This document shows positions 22,350-35,500 of a DNA stretch of 64,000 nt, in pieces. Origin of the DNA: Conidiobolus incongruus B7586. Lineage: Eukaryota; Entomophthoromycota; Entomophthoromycetes; Entomophthorales; Conidiobolaceae. The position numbers and the translations under genes are program-made. Positions within the stretch are counted from its first letter, which is position 1. Each line of letters begins with the position of its first letter. The stretch covers positions 1 to 64,000 of the forward strand of contig JNEM01015231.1 in assembly GCA_000697335.1 (NCBI GenBank), in the 5' to 3' direction. The notes under the pieces are model-generated. The model saw only the letters and a list, made by a program, of their open reading frames with translations. It was not told the DNA's origin and searched no databases.

Positions 22350-23870
22350 TTTAATTAATGATTTATAATATTTTTTTTAATTTGAAATTAATGACTGGTA
22401 ACTAAGCATTTAAGAATTTATCAGTAATCTAATTTATATGGGAATACATTGAATATGTCATTTGTTGAAGATTACCCGAATATTTAAAGGATTTCTATTT
22501 TCCGAAATTTTTATTATTTTCGGGATTATTTCAAATAAGATAAAAAATTATAAGTAATTTTATATTCAAAATTGTTTTTATTAAAGATTAAAATTTAATA
22601 AAAGTCAATTATTAAAATTATATAAAGAGCAATTAATTGAGAAGATTATAGATCCAATTTTAAATGCATTTAAGTTTAAGAAATTACAAATACTACTCGA
22701 ATATTTTTGTAATTTGATCTGTTAAAATATTCAAATATTATATTATCATAAAGAACAATCATTTTTATAATTATTTGATATATAATATTTATTTTCTATT
22801 TTTGACAAATTGATTAGATTTTTTTTAATTTTTGAGTAATTTGAAACAAAAACTAACAAAAATAAATATAAAATATGTTAATTTTATTGCAATTTTATAA
22901 AAATTCATTTCATATACAGTTTATTCAATCATTTTGATTTTAATATATCTTATCCAATAATAAATTTACATGTTTCAAAAAAAAACTTAGATCTAATCCT
23001 AATTTGAAAAGTATTCCAAATGTTATTTATAACTATTTATAAGCATATATAGTAAATAATATTTGCTAAATTGATGATTACGGTTATATTATCAAGGAAT
23101 TTATCATCAATCAAAAAAGATAATAGTGCATTGATTACAAGATATGATGAAAAATGTTTTGCTTCCATGATAGTAATCACTTAACTCTTTGCTACTATGA
23201 TGTCTGAAATATTTTAAAAAATGACATAATTTAAATTCTTAATTTTAATTATGACTCTATATTTAAGAATTAACTTAGAAACATCTATGATAACAAAAGT
23301 TAAGTTTATTTTATTAACATAAATAGTGAAATTTCAATAAAAACTGTATAAGAGTTAATATCAATATTAGAAAATATACTTATTCGAACTTACAATACCA
23401 ATCATAATTAATGATACAATGCAGTTTATATTAGTAATATTGAGATATTAGAACATTCATAAATAAAATGTGTACTATTTACTGTATATTTTTTAGATTG
23501 GTCTATAAAACATTAATGACTGAATGCAATTCATTAATAAACATGCCCATTGAGAGTTAAAATCAATATTAAAAACCAACAGAAATCTAACAATATTTAA
23601 ATAATTTGAAACGATCGGATTGAATACGAAATAAATACTCAAATTATTTAGATTCATGAGGGTTAGTTTTATTAAATATTAGAAATATAAATATGGCTAT
23701 AATTATATGAGAATTACAGGTATATATGCATATAACAAAATTAAAATGAATTGTAATTATGATAACATTGGGAATATATTTTAAAATTTTCGATTATATC
23801 TTTGATTACTACAAAATTTTGATCAATCTTCTTTTATCAATCACAACAAAATTTATATATAATCGACTAT
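22350..23870. other. AT-rich intergenic stretch
   Basis: Upstream of the LACS-like gene and downstream of AMSH. A TATAAATT lies about 85 bp before the LACS-like start. Otherwise nothing identifiable. Confidence 0.5.
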
Positions 23871-25527
23871 TTATCTCAAGTCTACAACTTTAAATTTGAT
23901 GTCATCGGAAAAGCTGACATGACCGTTGGGATAAGCATCACAATATAATTCAACGTTGGGATGAGGATGAAATAAGCCTGGTTCTCGGCAATTCGTAATC
24001 ACATTAAGTCCTGTAGGATCTGTTAATCTAAATATGCCTAAATCTGGTTTATGTCTTGGTGCGCAGACAATTGCAATAGCTTCGGGTAACATCAGTTGGT
24101 AAGAGCATTGCGTATGTAAATCTACAGAACTTAAGAAACATGTTTGTGTGGGATGAGTGTGAATCCAGCCCAAACTAATTAAATCATGCTGATCCTGATA
24201 ACTAAAAATTTCTTCTTCGTGGCTTGTTGTGCATGTGTCAGAGGTTGAAGTCTGCTTTGGAATGAGTAGCGTGCTAATGAAGAAGTTGTTATGCTTCAAT
24301 TTAGCACATAGGATGCCACAAGTTTCAAGATTATTAATTGTGTTCTTATGGGCAATATTCAAAAATTCTGTAATCAGATTTTTTGAAAAGAATACATTTC
24401 GCAATGGTGACCCGCCTTCTGTAAAATGCCTTGATGATGCATTGATATGAGCTAGTGCTATTTCTGAAGGTATTGAGTTAATTAATTCTTTAGGTTTAGG
24501 AGGTAACTCTGGAGGATTGTGAGGTGGAAGTTCTGGAGGATTATGAGGAGGAAGTGGCGGTGGTACAGGATCTAATATTTTTTGAGTATTTTCGGTGAGA
24601 GAAGATAATCTTGCCGGGGTCATGTCTTTTTTGATCTCATCACGATTAGGAACTGGTGGTTTATAAGAGTCATATTTTGGAGAAGAGAGTGAATCCAAAC
24701 TGGGATACAGAGAATTCATCTAATGATACATATTAAAAATTGTCTTAATGTTAATATAAAAATCAATATTACCAAAAAGCTGCTACTAGGCGTTTTATGT
24801 GGATTATGGTGCATCCCAGAATAGTTAGATGCATTATTTGGGCTTTTATGATGGTCTATTTTAACTCCTTGTAGCTCTTTAACCAAATCAAATGATGATT
24901 GAGATGATAAATTTTGTGTTGACGATGCTTCGCGTGACATTGAGATAGTATTCTGAGTCTCTGTTTGAAATGGAGGAGATGATATCTGAGTTGATTTATT
25001 TTTTTGCAGTTGATTATATTTCACCCATTCAGCATGTCTTTTAATTAGCAAGGGTTTTAAGAGCTCTAACTGGGTCAAAGCAAAATTACAGTGCTATTTT
25101 TGATTTAGTTAAGTGAAAATGAATAATTATCAATGAAATTACCTTTCTCACTATGGCAAGTTTTTCTTTATAGATGGGGTTTTTATGATCAGGATGACCG
25201 GCAAGCTCTTTAGTAATTAGTCTAAGAAATTTGTTTAATATTTCTCAATGCAAGCATAATTTAAGACTTACAAGCAAAGTTTCATGTACATAATATAAGC
25301 AATTTCGTAATCATCTTCCATTTGGTATACTTTAGCCTATCCAAAATGAAATTTAGGCCTTTAGTAAATAGTAAATATAGCGTTACCTGTTTATATAAAA
25401 TTTCTGAAGATCTTAAGTATAAGTTAAAATCAATTTTAGGATCAACTGGTTGAACAGTTATCCTCGAATTTAATTCGTGAATTGAAGGTACTGGTTTATG
25501 TTGTGTCATTTCGAAATCTTTTATCAA
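23871..25527 (-). CDS. AMSH: AMSH/STAMBP-type K63 deubiquitinase
   Basis: Zinc deubiquitinase acting on Lys63 chains at endosomes with ESCRT. Five in-phase exons (25527-25387, 25336-25272, 25221-25143, 25093-24773, 24719-23871) give 484 residues. Residues about 25-100 form the helical USP8-dimer/MIT-like N-domain (LYLRSSEILYKQAKVYQMED). A Ser-rich linker follows, then a Pro-rich tract with a duplicated PPHNPPEL unit, then the MPN+ domain. JAMM residues: E334 in LETCGIL, H389 and H391 in GWIHTHP, S399, D402. The second AMSH zinc site also looks complete (DLH after the JAMM Asp; NCREPGLFHPHP with Cys and two His). Met7 is an alternative start. The MPND-like gene starts on the other strand 807 bp away. 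Confidence 0.93.
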
Positions 25528-26333
25528 TAAATAGTATTAATCACTGCTTAAATAAAAAGTATGCCAAGAAGCTTAAATTTTTTATATATAATACTAAAAG
25601 TTAAAATGATGATAATAGAGGTATATTTAATTTATAACTGTCCAATTATTATTTGTTAATTCAATTACAATTATTTTAAATTTGGATATTTCATTATGGG
25701 TTTGAGAGGAAACAAAGTCACAGCTTTAATATTCAACTATAAATTAATATTTGTGAAAGCTCAAGGTTTAGCTATATGCTTATTAGCTGTTATATCTTAA
25801 TAATTATCAATGTCATTAAAATTTCAAGAAATTGAAAATAATTCTTGGTATATACTTGGCGATATTAGCGCCAGTAAATTGTACTATGGATATATTTAAA
25901 AGTAGAATTTATTATAATACAATCATCAATTATAGTATCAAATTCTCTATATATTCCACGGTAATTAATGAAATTAAACAATGTATAAACTGTTGAATTG
26001 GCTTATAAATAGATATACAATTTCAAACCTTTGTTAGTATATAATGAATATTAGTATTTCAATGCAAGTGATAAATATAGTGAATTACTTGATTCAATAA
26101 AATAATAATTGATAATTGCGTATATATAATAATTTAATAAATTATATTTCGATATAATTATATATATATTAACAATTATAGTTTTTGATTTGTATATAGT
26201 AAAATATAGTTGAAGTTGTTTATCTCATCCCATAAATATATTTTAATTATTTTTAAAATTAAAGATTTATGAATGATGTCAAATTAACATCAATATTCAT
26301 CAACATACATTAATTATACTTGAATAATATACA
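25528..26333. other. Divergent promoter region of the two MPN genes
   Basis: AT-rich with no gene. It would hold both promoters. Confidence 0.5.
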
Positions 26334-27865
26334 ATGGATAACAACAATCCAAACTCTTCATCAACTAATCAAAAACCACCAATAATTAAGTCAAGCCCTC
26401 AGCTCGTCCCACTATCTGCACTCATTTCCGATGTGCATTCTAATACAATCAATGAGAAAAACATCCCTCTGGAAGAAGCTTTAAATAACCCAGGGTATAT
26501 TATCTTTTATATAAATACATATATTTCCTTTGCTTAATTAATTCAAATTTAGTCCAAGTCAAATCATTTTAGATCAATCCGTTCTAATGGGACTGCTAAA
26601 CTGTGCATCGATTTTGAAGCATCAGCAATTTGTTGGATATTTGGGAGGTAGATGGGTTGGTAAAGTAAAAGGCGAAAAAATCAAAGCAGTAGGTTGGATA
26701 AAGCATTTTGTCACCTGCCAAAGGTAAATATTTCAAATATTATTGAAAATTTTGTTAATTTATTGGTCCAGATCTTTGGAAAATATATTGAATAAGGAGT
26801 TAATACCTGATAATAATACTTTGGAGTTGGTGGAACAGTCGTTCCATGACCAAGGCTTACAACTGCTTGGATGGTTTAGAAGGTAGTTACAATATTTTTA
26901 AAATATTAAAATTTTATTAATTTTTATAGTGAATCCCAAACTCAAAAATTTCCTACTTCCGCCGATTTTCAAATTGCTCAAAAGCTCCAATCCAAAGTGA
27001 TTTTTGTTACATATTGATAAAATCATAATTCTTATATATTTTATTTAGAATCCTCATCTAATAGCTATATTAATTCCATCAGATTTAATTATTTCAAATG
27101 GCGCATCTAATCATTGTCCAGATTGGAAAATCTATCGAGTACCTCCATCTGATACATTGACAACTATGATTGAGTCAAAATCGAAAGATTGGGAAAAGAT
27201 TGGCTATGCGATCAATCCTCAACCTTATACATCTCCACAAATTTTAAAAGAATTACAAAATATATTTCAGGTATATTTATAAAAATCAGACAATTATTTA
27301 GTGTTGACTTAATTGTTTTCGATTGTCTATAGAATTTAGCGATTGAAAATAAAAATGCCTACGAAGTTCAGTTAGAATACCTTGAAAAAGAGTCTCTAAG
27401 CTCAGAATTTATTAAGCATGAATATGAAAACCGCTTAATGAATTTATCAAAATCTTGTCTTGAAACGGTATTTAAATATATTTTATTTTTTATAAAAATG
27501 TCTGATATATTGGTTATTCACTTTAGTTTGAAAGAGGATTAAATAATGATTTTACAAAATTGGCATTATCTAAATTAAAGTTGAAGGAATTGATTAATAC
27601 AAAGCTGAATGAATTACAGACCACTTTACAGCAATCTTCTAGCAGTCCTATGTCAAGCAATGAACTTTATGAATCAATTAAACAGGTAAAAGATTGATTA
27701 TAATAAATAATATACGGTCTAATCATTAAATTTTATATAATTTAGCTAGTAGAATATGCTGCCCTTAGGCCAAATAAGAAATACCTGAATAGCAGATTTA
27801 CATCCAAGTCACACGATCCATTATATGAAACGCCTTCTTTCCCACCTTTAGATTCACAGCCTTAA
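26334..27865 (+). CDS. MPND-like MPN-domain protein with dead JAMM site
   Basis: Eight in-phase exons (26334-26494, 26553-26723, 26772-26882, 26930-26996, 27049-27270, 27333-27467, 27527-27685, 27746-27865) give 381 residues. After a disordered Asn/Ser/Pro leader, VLMGLLNCASILKHQQFVGY leads into LGGRW, the hallmark of the MPND/MYSM1 group (human MPND EVVGYLGGRW). Further on, GLQLLGWFRSESQTQKFPTS and ADFQ align without gaps to human LVGWYHSHPHSPALPSLQDI. The two zinc-binding His of HxH are Arg and Glu, the Ser is Thr, and only the Asp remains, so no zinc protease activity is expected. A helical C-terminal extension follows (LEYLEKESLSSEFIKHEYEN). It may act as a scaffold or ubiquitin/chromatin reader, as inactive MPN proteins do elsewhere. 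That role is inference. Confidence 0.82.
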
Positions 27866-29542
27866 TATAAGTTTGTATTTATAAGTTAAATCCAAATAGT
27901 TTTACTTATATTTAAATGATTTAATGGATAACAATATATTAAAGCTATTTTATTCTCTAATTATATTTTTAAACTAATTAAATAAAATGAAGAATTAGGA
28001 TATCTATCTTTATATGAATTACTCTATGATTAAATATTCTGTATTGATTGAAAAGCATTAACTTCAGTATTTTATTTAGATTAGATTAATTCTCCTTTTA
28101 TATTATATCTTATTAAATATTTAAAGATATATAATTCATAGTGGATTCCCAATTTTTAATAAGCATTCTATTTTCAATCATGATAATATTTTTTGTTTGA
28201 AATTTTATATCTAATATAACTCTTATAAAATTCAAATATTTTTTGTGTTCAATTATTGATAAAGATTTAATTGAAAACTTTCAGAATAATTTATTAAACT
28301 TTGGTTATTGTCAATAAATTTTATTAATTAAATTAATGAAAGCGAATATGAATTCAATAACGACAATAGTAGAAAATATTATAACATATGAACTTGATTA
28401 CTTAACACTAAATATTTAGAATAATTTGATCGGATTGACAATACAATCAACTTTGTAAATCACATTTAATTTGCTCTAAAAAACTTTTTCCACTTTTTTA
28501 TTTCAATTATTTTGTAATAAACCTATCAGACGATTGGATCGAAAGCGTTTTATTAGGTTTAATTTTAAAAACTTAGGCTTACTTTGAAACTGTAAATTTC
28601 ATCTAAAAGTTTATTAAAGTATAAACAAATAATAATTGAATTGGAGAAAATTGATTGGTTAATTTTTTTTCGAATATTTCAATCGCTATTTGATGATACT
28701 AAAAAACATTGTATTTGATATATCTAATCTATAGTAATAATTTTGTATATGTTGCTAAATTTTAACATCAAAATGAATTATAAAAATAATATAAAATAAT
28801 TTGAAATCAATTTGCTATAATAATTTTTATTGATTAAATGAAGGTTAGTAGAAAACTAAAAGTAATATAAATTGTATCGGATTATTAGATTACTTTGTTT
28901 CATTACTTAGCTAATTTATTTGAATACAAGTTATGAAATGTAAAATGACAAAATATAGCTTAATTGTCATTTTAATTTCTATGATTAAAAGTTAGGAAGA
29001 TTATTGAATAATTTTTTGTGGAATTCTTTGGTAATATAATGTAATGTTTTTGAATGGAATGTGGTGTCATAAAAATTCAATATTTTAGTTTGGATCGCGA
29101 TTTATTTCAAAAATGAAACTTTGAAACGAATTTACAAATTATATGATCAATATAATTGATGGTGTTTTATTATTATGAAAAAAGATATTCGATTCAAGTA
29201 AAGGATTTAAAAATATATTATTATAATATTAATTTATAATAAATCTAAAATCGGGAAATTAAAATCTATCCTTAATAATTGAAGATCATAACATAGCAAT
29301 CATATGGAGAATTGAAAAAGCAAAATTGGAAACAGCAATGATAAAATTAATTTTATCCTATTCGATTCAAAGTCAATCAATTTTATTATGAGCTCAGTTT
29401 GTTAGTGAATCACTTTTTGCTTTTATTTAATTCAGTTCTTTTATCCAGAGTGAAAATATTTGTTATTTATAAACTGGAATTAATACAATTTAAAATATTA
29501 GTATAAGGAATTATTGGTTTAGTTTTATAAACTTCAAGAATC
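27866..29542. other. AT-rich intergenic stretch
   Basis: No gene, RNA or element recognised. The 3' end presumably holds the RasGEF promoter. Confidence 0.5.
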
Positions 29543-32500
29543 ATGGCGAATCGACAAGTCAATTTCGATGCCAGTTCTAGAAATTTTTCAGAGATCCAAA
29601 CAGCAAACAGTTGGATACAATTATCTAACCTTGTTCTATTAGACTTGGGCCAGTTGGAAGAGGTGAAAGACACCTCAGATATTTTATTTGACCTTCAGTT
29701 TTTACCGGGACTTGTAGAAAAGGTGGATCAATTCTTTATTTCGGCCAATTTGAAATACCTTCATGAGCCCTATTTGAAAAATAAGACCATACACACTATG
29801 CAGGTTGAATTCTTGAAAAAGCTATCCCATTTAATTTTAAATTGCAGAATTGCTTGTAGTATTTGGAACAATGAAAAAGTATTGAGCCATATTCCTGTAC
29901 TCGCAAGGGATACTCGAATAGCTTTCAAATATATTGTGGTCGTTAGGAAAGAGATTGAAGTAAGCCTTGCGAATGCTGGAGATGATATTAAAACAAGGCC
30001 TGTTAGTTTCCTTTCAGTGCATCCTCAGATTATAAGAACTAAGCTATTGGCCAGAGAGTGCAGTGATTCGAGTATGAGTAGTGAATCAACAATTTCAAGC
30101 CGTAATTCTTCTAACCACGCTTTCCAAAATTTAAATCGAGGTTATTCCCCAGTGAAATGGGATCGGAAGGATGAGTTACCGGATATTAGGCCTGAAGATA
30201 GTATATCCAGAAAGGGCAGTATGGAAAGGATCCATGTGAATCTTCGCTCGGATAACATCGATATGATTGTAACCGAGGCAGAAGATGAGATGAAAATGCA
30301 AAACCTGGATTCAAACATACAACTGTTGCAGGATGAGGGCTATGAAGAAGAAGAAGAAGGATCTTTCGTCATTAGCGAATTAAGCGATGCTTTGATTGAA
30401 AAAACTTTGAAGAATCGTGTTGATTCGGAAGATTTAGTTAATTTTATTAGAACTTATCAACCCAAGGCTCAGCTACCTCTTGATAGAGACGGAGTTGAAT
30501 CAGGTTTTCAAACTCCGAAATCTCAGCAACTTTCCAGACAATCCTCTCAGGTGCAACTCAAAGAATTAGGAATTAACTTGAATCCAGATTTTATTGACCC
30601 AGATATTGAATTTCAGATATTGTATGGGAGATCGAAGGACAAGGTAGATCATGTATCTATAAAAGATGCCACTGTGTGCAAGTGGGCTTTGTCTCGGATT
30701 GCTCAAGAGTGGGCATTTGATCCTGTTGAGCATCTCTTAAATTTATTTAATCTCTCGATCGACTCCCATTCTAGAGCATCTTCGATTATGGAAGTGTTGG
30801 AGAAAATAGTCATACATATCTCTCCAATGCTAGCATTAATGGAGACATTGGGACAGATTTACGAATCACCCGATCTTACTTCAATCAATTCTGACGACAC
30901 AGATTTTGATCTTTGTCGGGAATTTTTCATTCGCCGAGAGGCAATTTATTCCGAACTATATGACGTGTTTAATCTGTGCGAAGAGATATCTATTGAAGAC
31001 AGCAAAGAAAATCGTCAGAGCTTAACAATATTTGTGATTGGAACAATTAAATCTTACGAAGAATTGATTATGGTGTTTCGATGTTTAACCAGGAATAAGC
31101 AGATGATGCAGGTGACTTGTAATTCAATGGACGATCTTTCCAAATTGCATGAAAACAAAGTCACAATCGAGGTCACCCAGCTGAAAGAGGCTATGGACTA
31201 TTTGGTAGGAATGAACCAATTGAAGAGAGAGCAAGAAGCTCATGCCAACGATCCCAATTATCTGAAATCAATGATCGAAAGTACCCCTAATTATTTGGAT
31301 GATAGTATGATGAGCTCCGATTCTATATCCAATAGCTTGGATCGAAGTGTGTTAACAAGACCTAGTATCGAGCTTAGTTCATCGGCGAGCTCTTTCCAAG
31401 CACCTGACAAGTTCACTGATAATGATCCAGAAGAACATCACTCCGAATTGTTTGAGTTACCTGTGTTAGATGGAGAACAAGTAGATCTGATGATTGAAAA
31501 TGGCTCTGTTCCCTCTAATACTATGCATATGCAAGTGACTGATCTAGTGAGCAAAAATCGAGCCGATGGCAAGAGAATATCGGTTGAAACAGATAAAACG
31601 GCTGTCTACAACAAACGACACTCTACATTGACCATGGGTAGTGATTTGACAGCCTTTCAAATTGGTGAAGATCAACATAACGAGGGTTTGGAAAATCTAT
31701 CAGAGGAGACGGATAGGAATATATCGCGTGTTGTATCAGACCCAACCAACGATTTTAGCTTATTGAAAACTCCAGACATAGAAGATATCAAGAACACTAT
31801 TGGTAAAGCCCTTCAAGGTGTACGTAATCAGCATATGAGTTTGCCTGTCAAGAGTAATTGTTTTATAATTTTGCATTCATATAAATATTTTAATAGATAA
31901 TTATATAGGTAAAGGAGTAATGATTGATCCACTCTCAGGTAAAGAGATTAAGCCTCCACAGCAAAATATTCAACCATTAGTTGCAAGTATTCCAATTGAC
32001 ACTGGTTTGCATATGAAGGATGATAATGAATGTAATTATCATTTATAATCTTTATTAATTCATTTATTTAATATATTTTTAGTTCATTGTGATAAATTAC
32101 CAACTCATTTCGAAGAAAAAGAATCCGAGTATATCAGTAAATCAATGGATAAAGAGGATAAAAGTCAGCAACACACTGTCGAAGGTAGAAGATCGAGTAA
32201 CAATAAATTATTAAATCTTTCTAAAGGAAAAGAATTTCCTTTTACCAAGCCATCTGATCCTACCCAAATTAAAGTATCCCAAGTATCTCATTCATTTTCT
32301 TCTCCCCCTATCGGCTTAATGGATAAGATTTTCTTTAATCAAATCGACAAGAGAAGAAATTCCTTCAGCAAGTATTACGAAACAATAAACACATCAAGAA
32401 ATAAAATGGATCAAACCAGAGAGCTAATTAATAGGATTAAGCAGAAGATTGAAATAGATCCAAAGCAAAACCTTTCTGTATCCCGTTCGTTGTCACAATC

Positions 32501-35500
32501 AAAAGTGCAGTTATGGCTTCAAACGTTACGGGATGATCCAATAGGATCAATATCATTCCCAGAGGTATTTAATTTGATATATTATACTCTCTAGTAATTA
32601 ACTTGAGGCTCTCAAAATAGTTACATACCAACGATCTTAGCAAGGATATTTCATGGAAAAGTACTCATATTAAAGGTAAAATTGAAATTAAAAATTAGGT
32701 GTTTTATACTAAAAATATAAATAGATAGAGATGATGCATCTATGAATAAAAACGGATTAATAGGGAAGATATCAGAATTTTTGAATTCTACAGGAGATTG
32801 CTTGATCAAAATATGCAGCAGTTTACCCAATTTGAGAGAAGAATTTCAAAATTCTAAATTCTTAAACATGAATGATTGCACGATCATAAGCAAACCCGTT
32901 ATTACGAGGAGACATTCTTTCTCCACTATTTCCGAGGAAACCTCTTCCACTTCAAACTTCCTATTTTACTATATGGGCAGATGGCTCAACCTGAATTGGT
33001 TAAGGCTACGATTATTTGGGTCTTTTTCGGATTACACTACTTGGGAGTCTATTACCCAATTCAATCAACCCAACTCTGCAATACAATCACAATCATTAGG
33101 TAAGATGAAATTTTGAATATGAGAATTATTTAATTAATTGTGTTTTAGATCACAAAATTAAGTGTGCGACTCATCCTTCTGTTTATATCCAAGGATTGGA
33201 TGGTCCATTATCTGAATCTATCAACAGAACTACTTCAAAACCATCAATACAAGTACCATCGATGATAAAGAGCAGTGATTCTAGTGATTATAGTGATTCA
33301 AACTCAGATACTTCAGATGAGTACACTAATCAGTCAGTTTCAAAATATAAAGATCTATTTGAATTAGATGATCAAGATTTGATTGATATGGATCTGCCAG
33401 AGAATATTAGAATTACCACTTTCGCATCTACAAGCAACTCAGAAGTCACAGAAGAATCAGAAGAGACAGTAGAATCAATCAAGTCAGATCGTTCACGAGA
33501 AAATTCAATCTCTAAAAAGACTTCACAACCAAGATTTTTATTCAAAAAACTAAGCTTTAAGCAACTTCCACCTATTATCACTCCAGACAGCGAATTTGAA
33601 GATTTTGTTAGGATGATCAGTAATTCAGAAGATATTAGTCAAATTCTGACGAATTCGAGCACTTTAAGCGATACCAAAGAGAATGAAACATTGAAATCGT
33701 CTGTTCCTCACTCTGAATTGAAGTCTAAAGTTAACTCTCCCAAGAATCTTAATTTGAAGATTAAACCAAGTCTTCCCAGGTTCAAAGTGGCACCTAGCCC
33801 ACGTAACTTGAAATCCTTTGATTTAAAACTCAGTCCAGGTCTTTTATCACCCTATTCCACATACAAATTTTGTTCCGATATATCAACTAAATCGCCTTCA
33901 TCTGTGAACTCAATTGAAAGCAAATTCAACAGTCCATCTACCATCTATCAAATTTCAAAACCTGTACCCCAGCAATATAATGTTATTTCATCGGATCCAA
34001 GTGAAGCTGTTCCAATGGAAAAAATTACTACTTTATCATCTTTAATGGATTATAACATCGATATATTATCCGCTGCTGACCCATCAAATGACGATCATTC
34101 CAGTTTTAGCTCTATATCTATGTCAGAAGAATTATCTGTTCCGGTGACTGAAGAATACGACTCAATATCACCTAAACTAGTTGAGCCGAGTTCTAACTTC
34201 ATGTTTGCCAGCTCTGGAGATGAGTGGGAGGCACATGAATATATTAATTCATCCGATGAAGAAAATATCCCTTATGGACAAGAATACACATCAGATTCTA
34301 ATGATGAATTATCCTCCCAATTCGTTCAGACTGACACCGAGGAAGAAGCTGAACCACAAGGTTATGACACAGACAGTAGCGCTGGAGGTTATCAATATCA
34401 AACCGATCCACAGCACTGCGATAATAATACATTTTATCAGTATCAATCTCAATGTCAAACACAAGCTGAGCCCAATCTTATTAGAGAGCATTATGAAATG
34501 GCAGGGTATTCAGACAAATATCAGTATTCCTATAGAGCTCCTAATTATTCGCCGGCACAGACCTTACCCACAAGAAGGGGTTATTTTGATCCTCGCGATG
34601 GCGAAAATGACAATTCTCGTCTTCTATCGCAAACACAAAATATTTCCAAAATGTCACCAGCCTATTCACATCAAATGAATACTAGACCAGTATCAAGTCG
34701 TTCATTTGAAAGGAATGTAAGTCTTAATAGTGAAAATTCTAATTACTCTATACCAAAGTATGCCAAAACTGAGGATATATTACCCTCAAGTACTTTACAG
34801 CAGAAAAACAAGAATACAGTGAGTTCGAACTTACCTTCTACTAAACAAAGTCGAAATCATTCTTCAAATACTTTGGAAGATGAAGCTAATTTTGGTGAGT
34901 TTGGAAACGTTCAAATATCGAAACTCAAAGAGGTGTCTAGCTTCGAGTCATCTAATATGCATTCAGTGGTCAGCACATCTATTAGTGATGCTCAACTAAC
35001 AACAACTACATCCGATGAATCACCTAAGCAATCTGATTCTACAGAACTGAAAATTGCAACACCTGATATATTAGAATTCCAGGAAAAGGATGCTCCCAGT
35101 AAATCCTCGCTACTATCATCCAATCATGAAAAGCTCTCAGATGAGTCCATAGCTGAGACTTTGAATAAGCTAGCAGAACAGTTCAGTGTCAAAGAATCCC
35201 TACAAAATAGTCCTCCTAACGTTGAAGACGTTTTAGTGTCACAATCAAATGCTGATGCATCGGTTGACCAAACTGTAAAATCACCTGACAAAGAACTTGA
35301 AGAAGTCGATAAAAGTAAAGATGTATCAATTAAGAGTAATAGCAATTCAAGAAGAGAGAGTACTAATGAAAACATCACTAATACTCTATTAGTCGAAAGT
35401 CCTCGAAACTCGATTCATAGTAAACGAAGGGACTCAAAAAATTCTGTTGATATGAAATCATCCAAGCATAATTCTATCACTAGTGTGAAAACTAGCGAAC

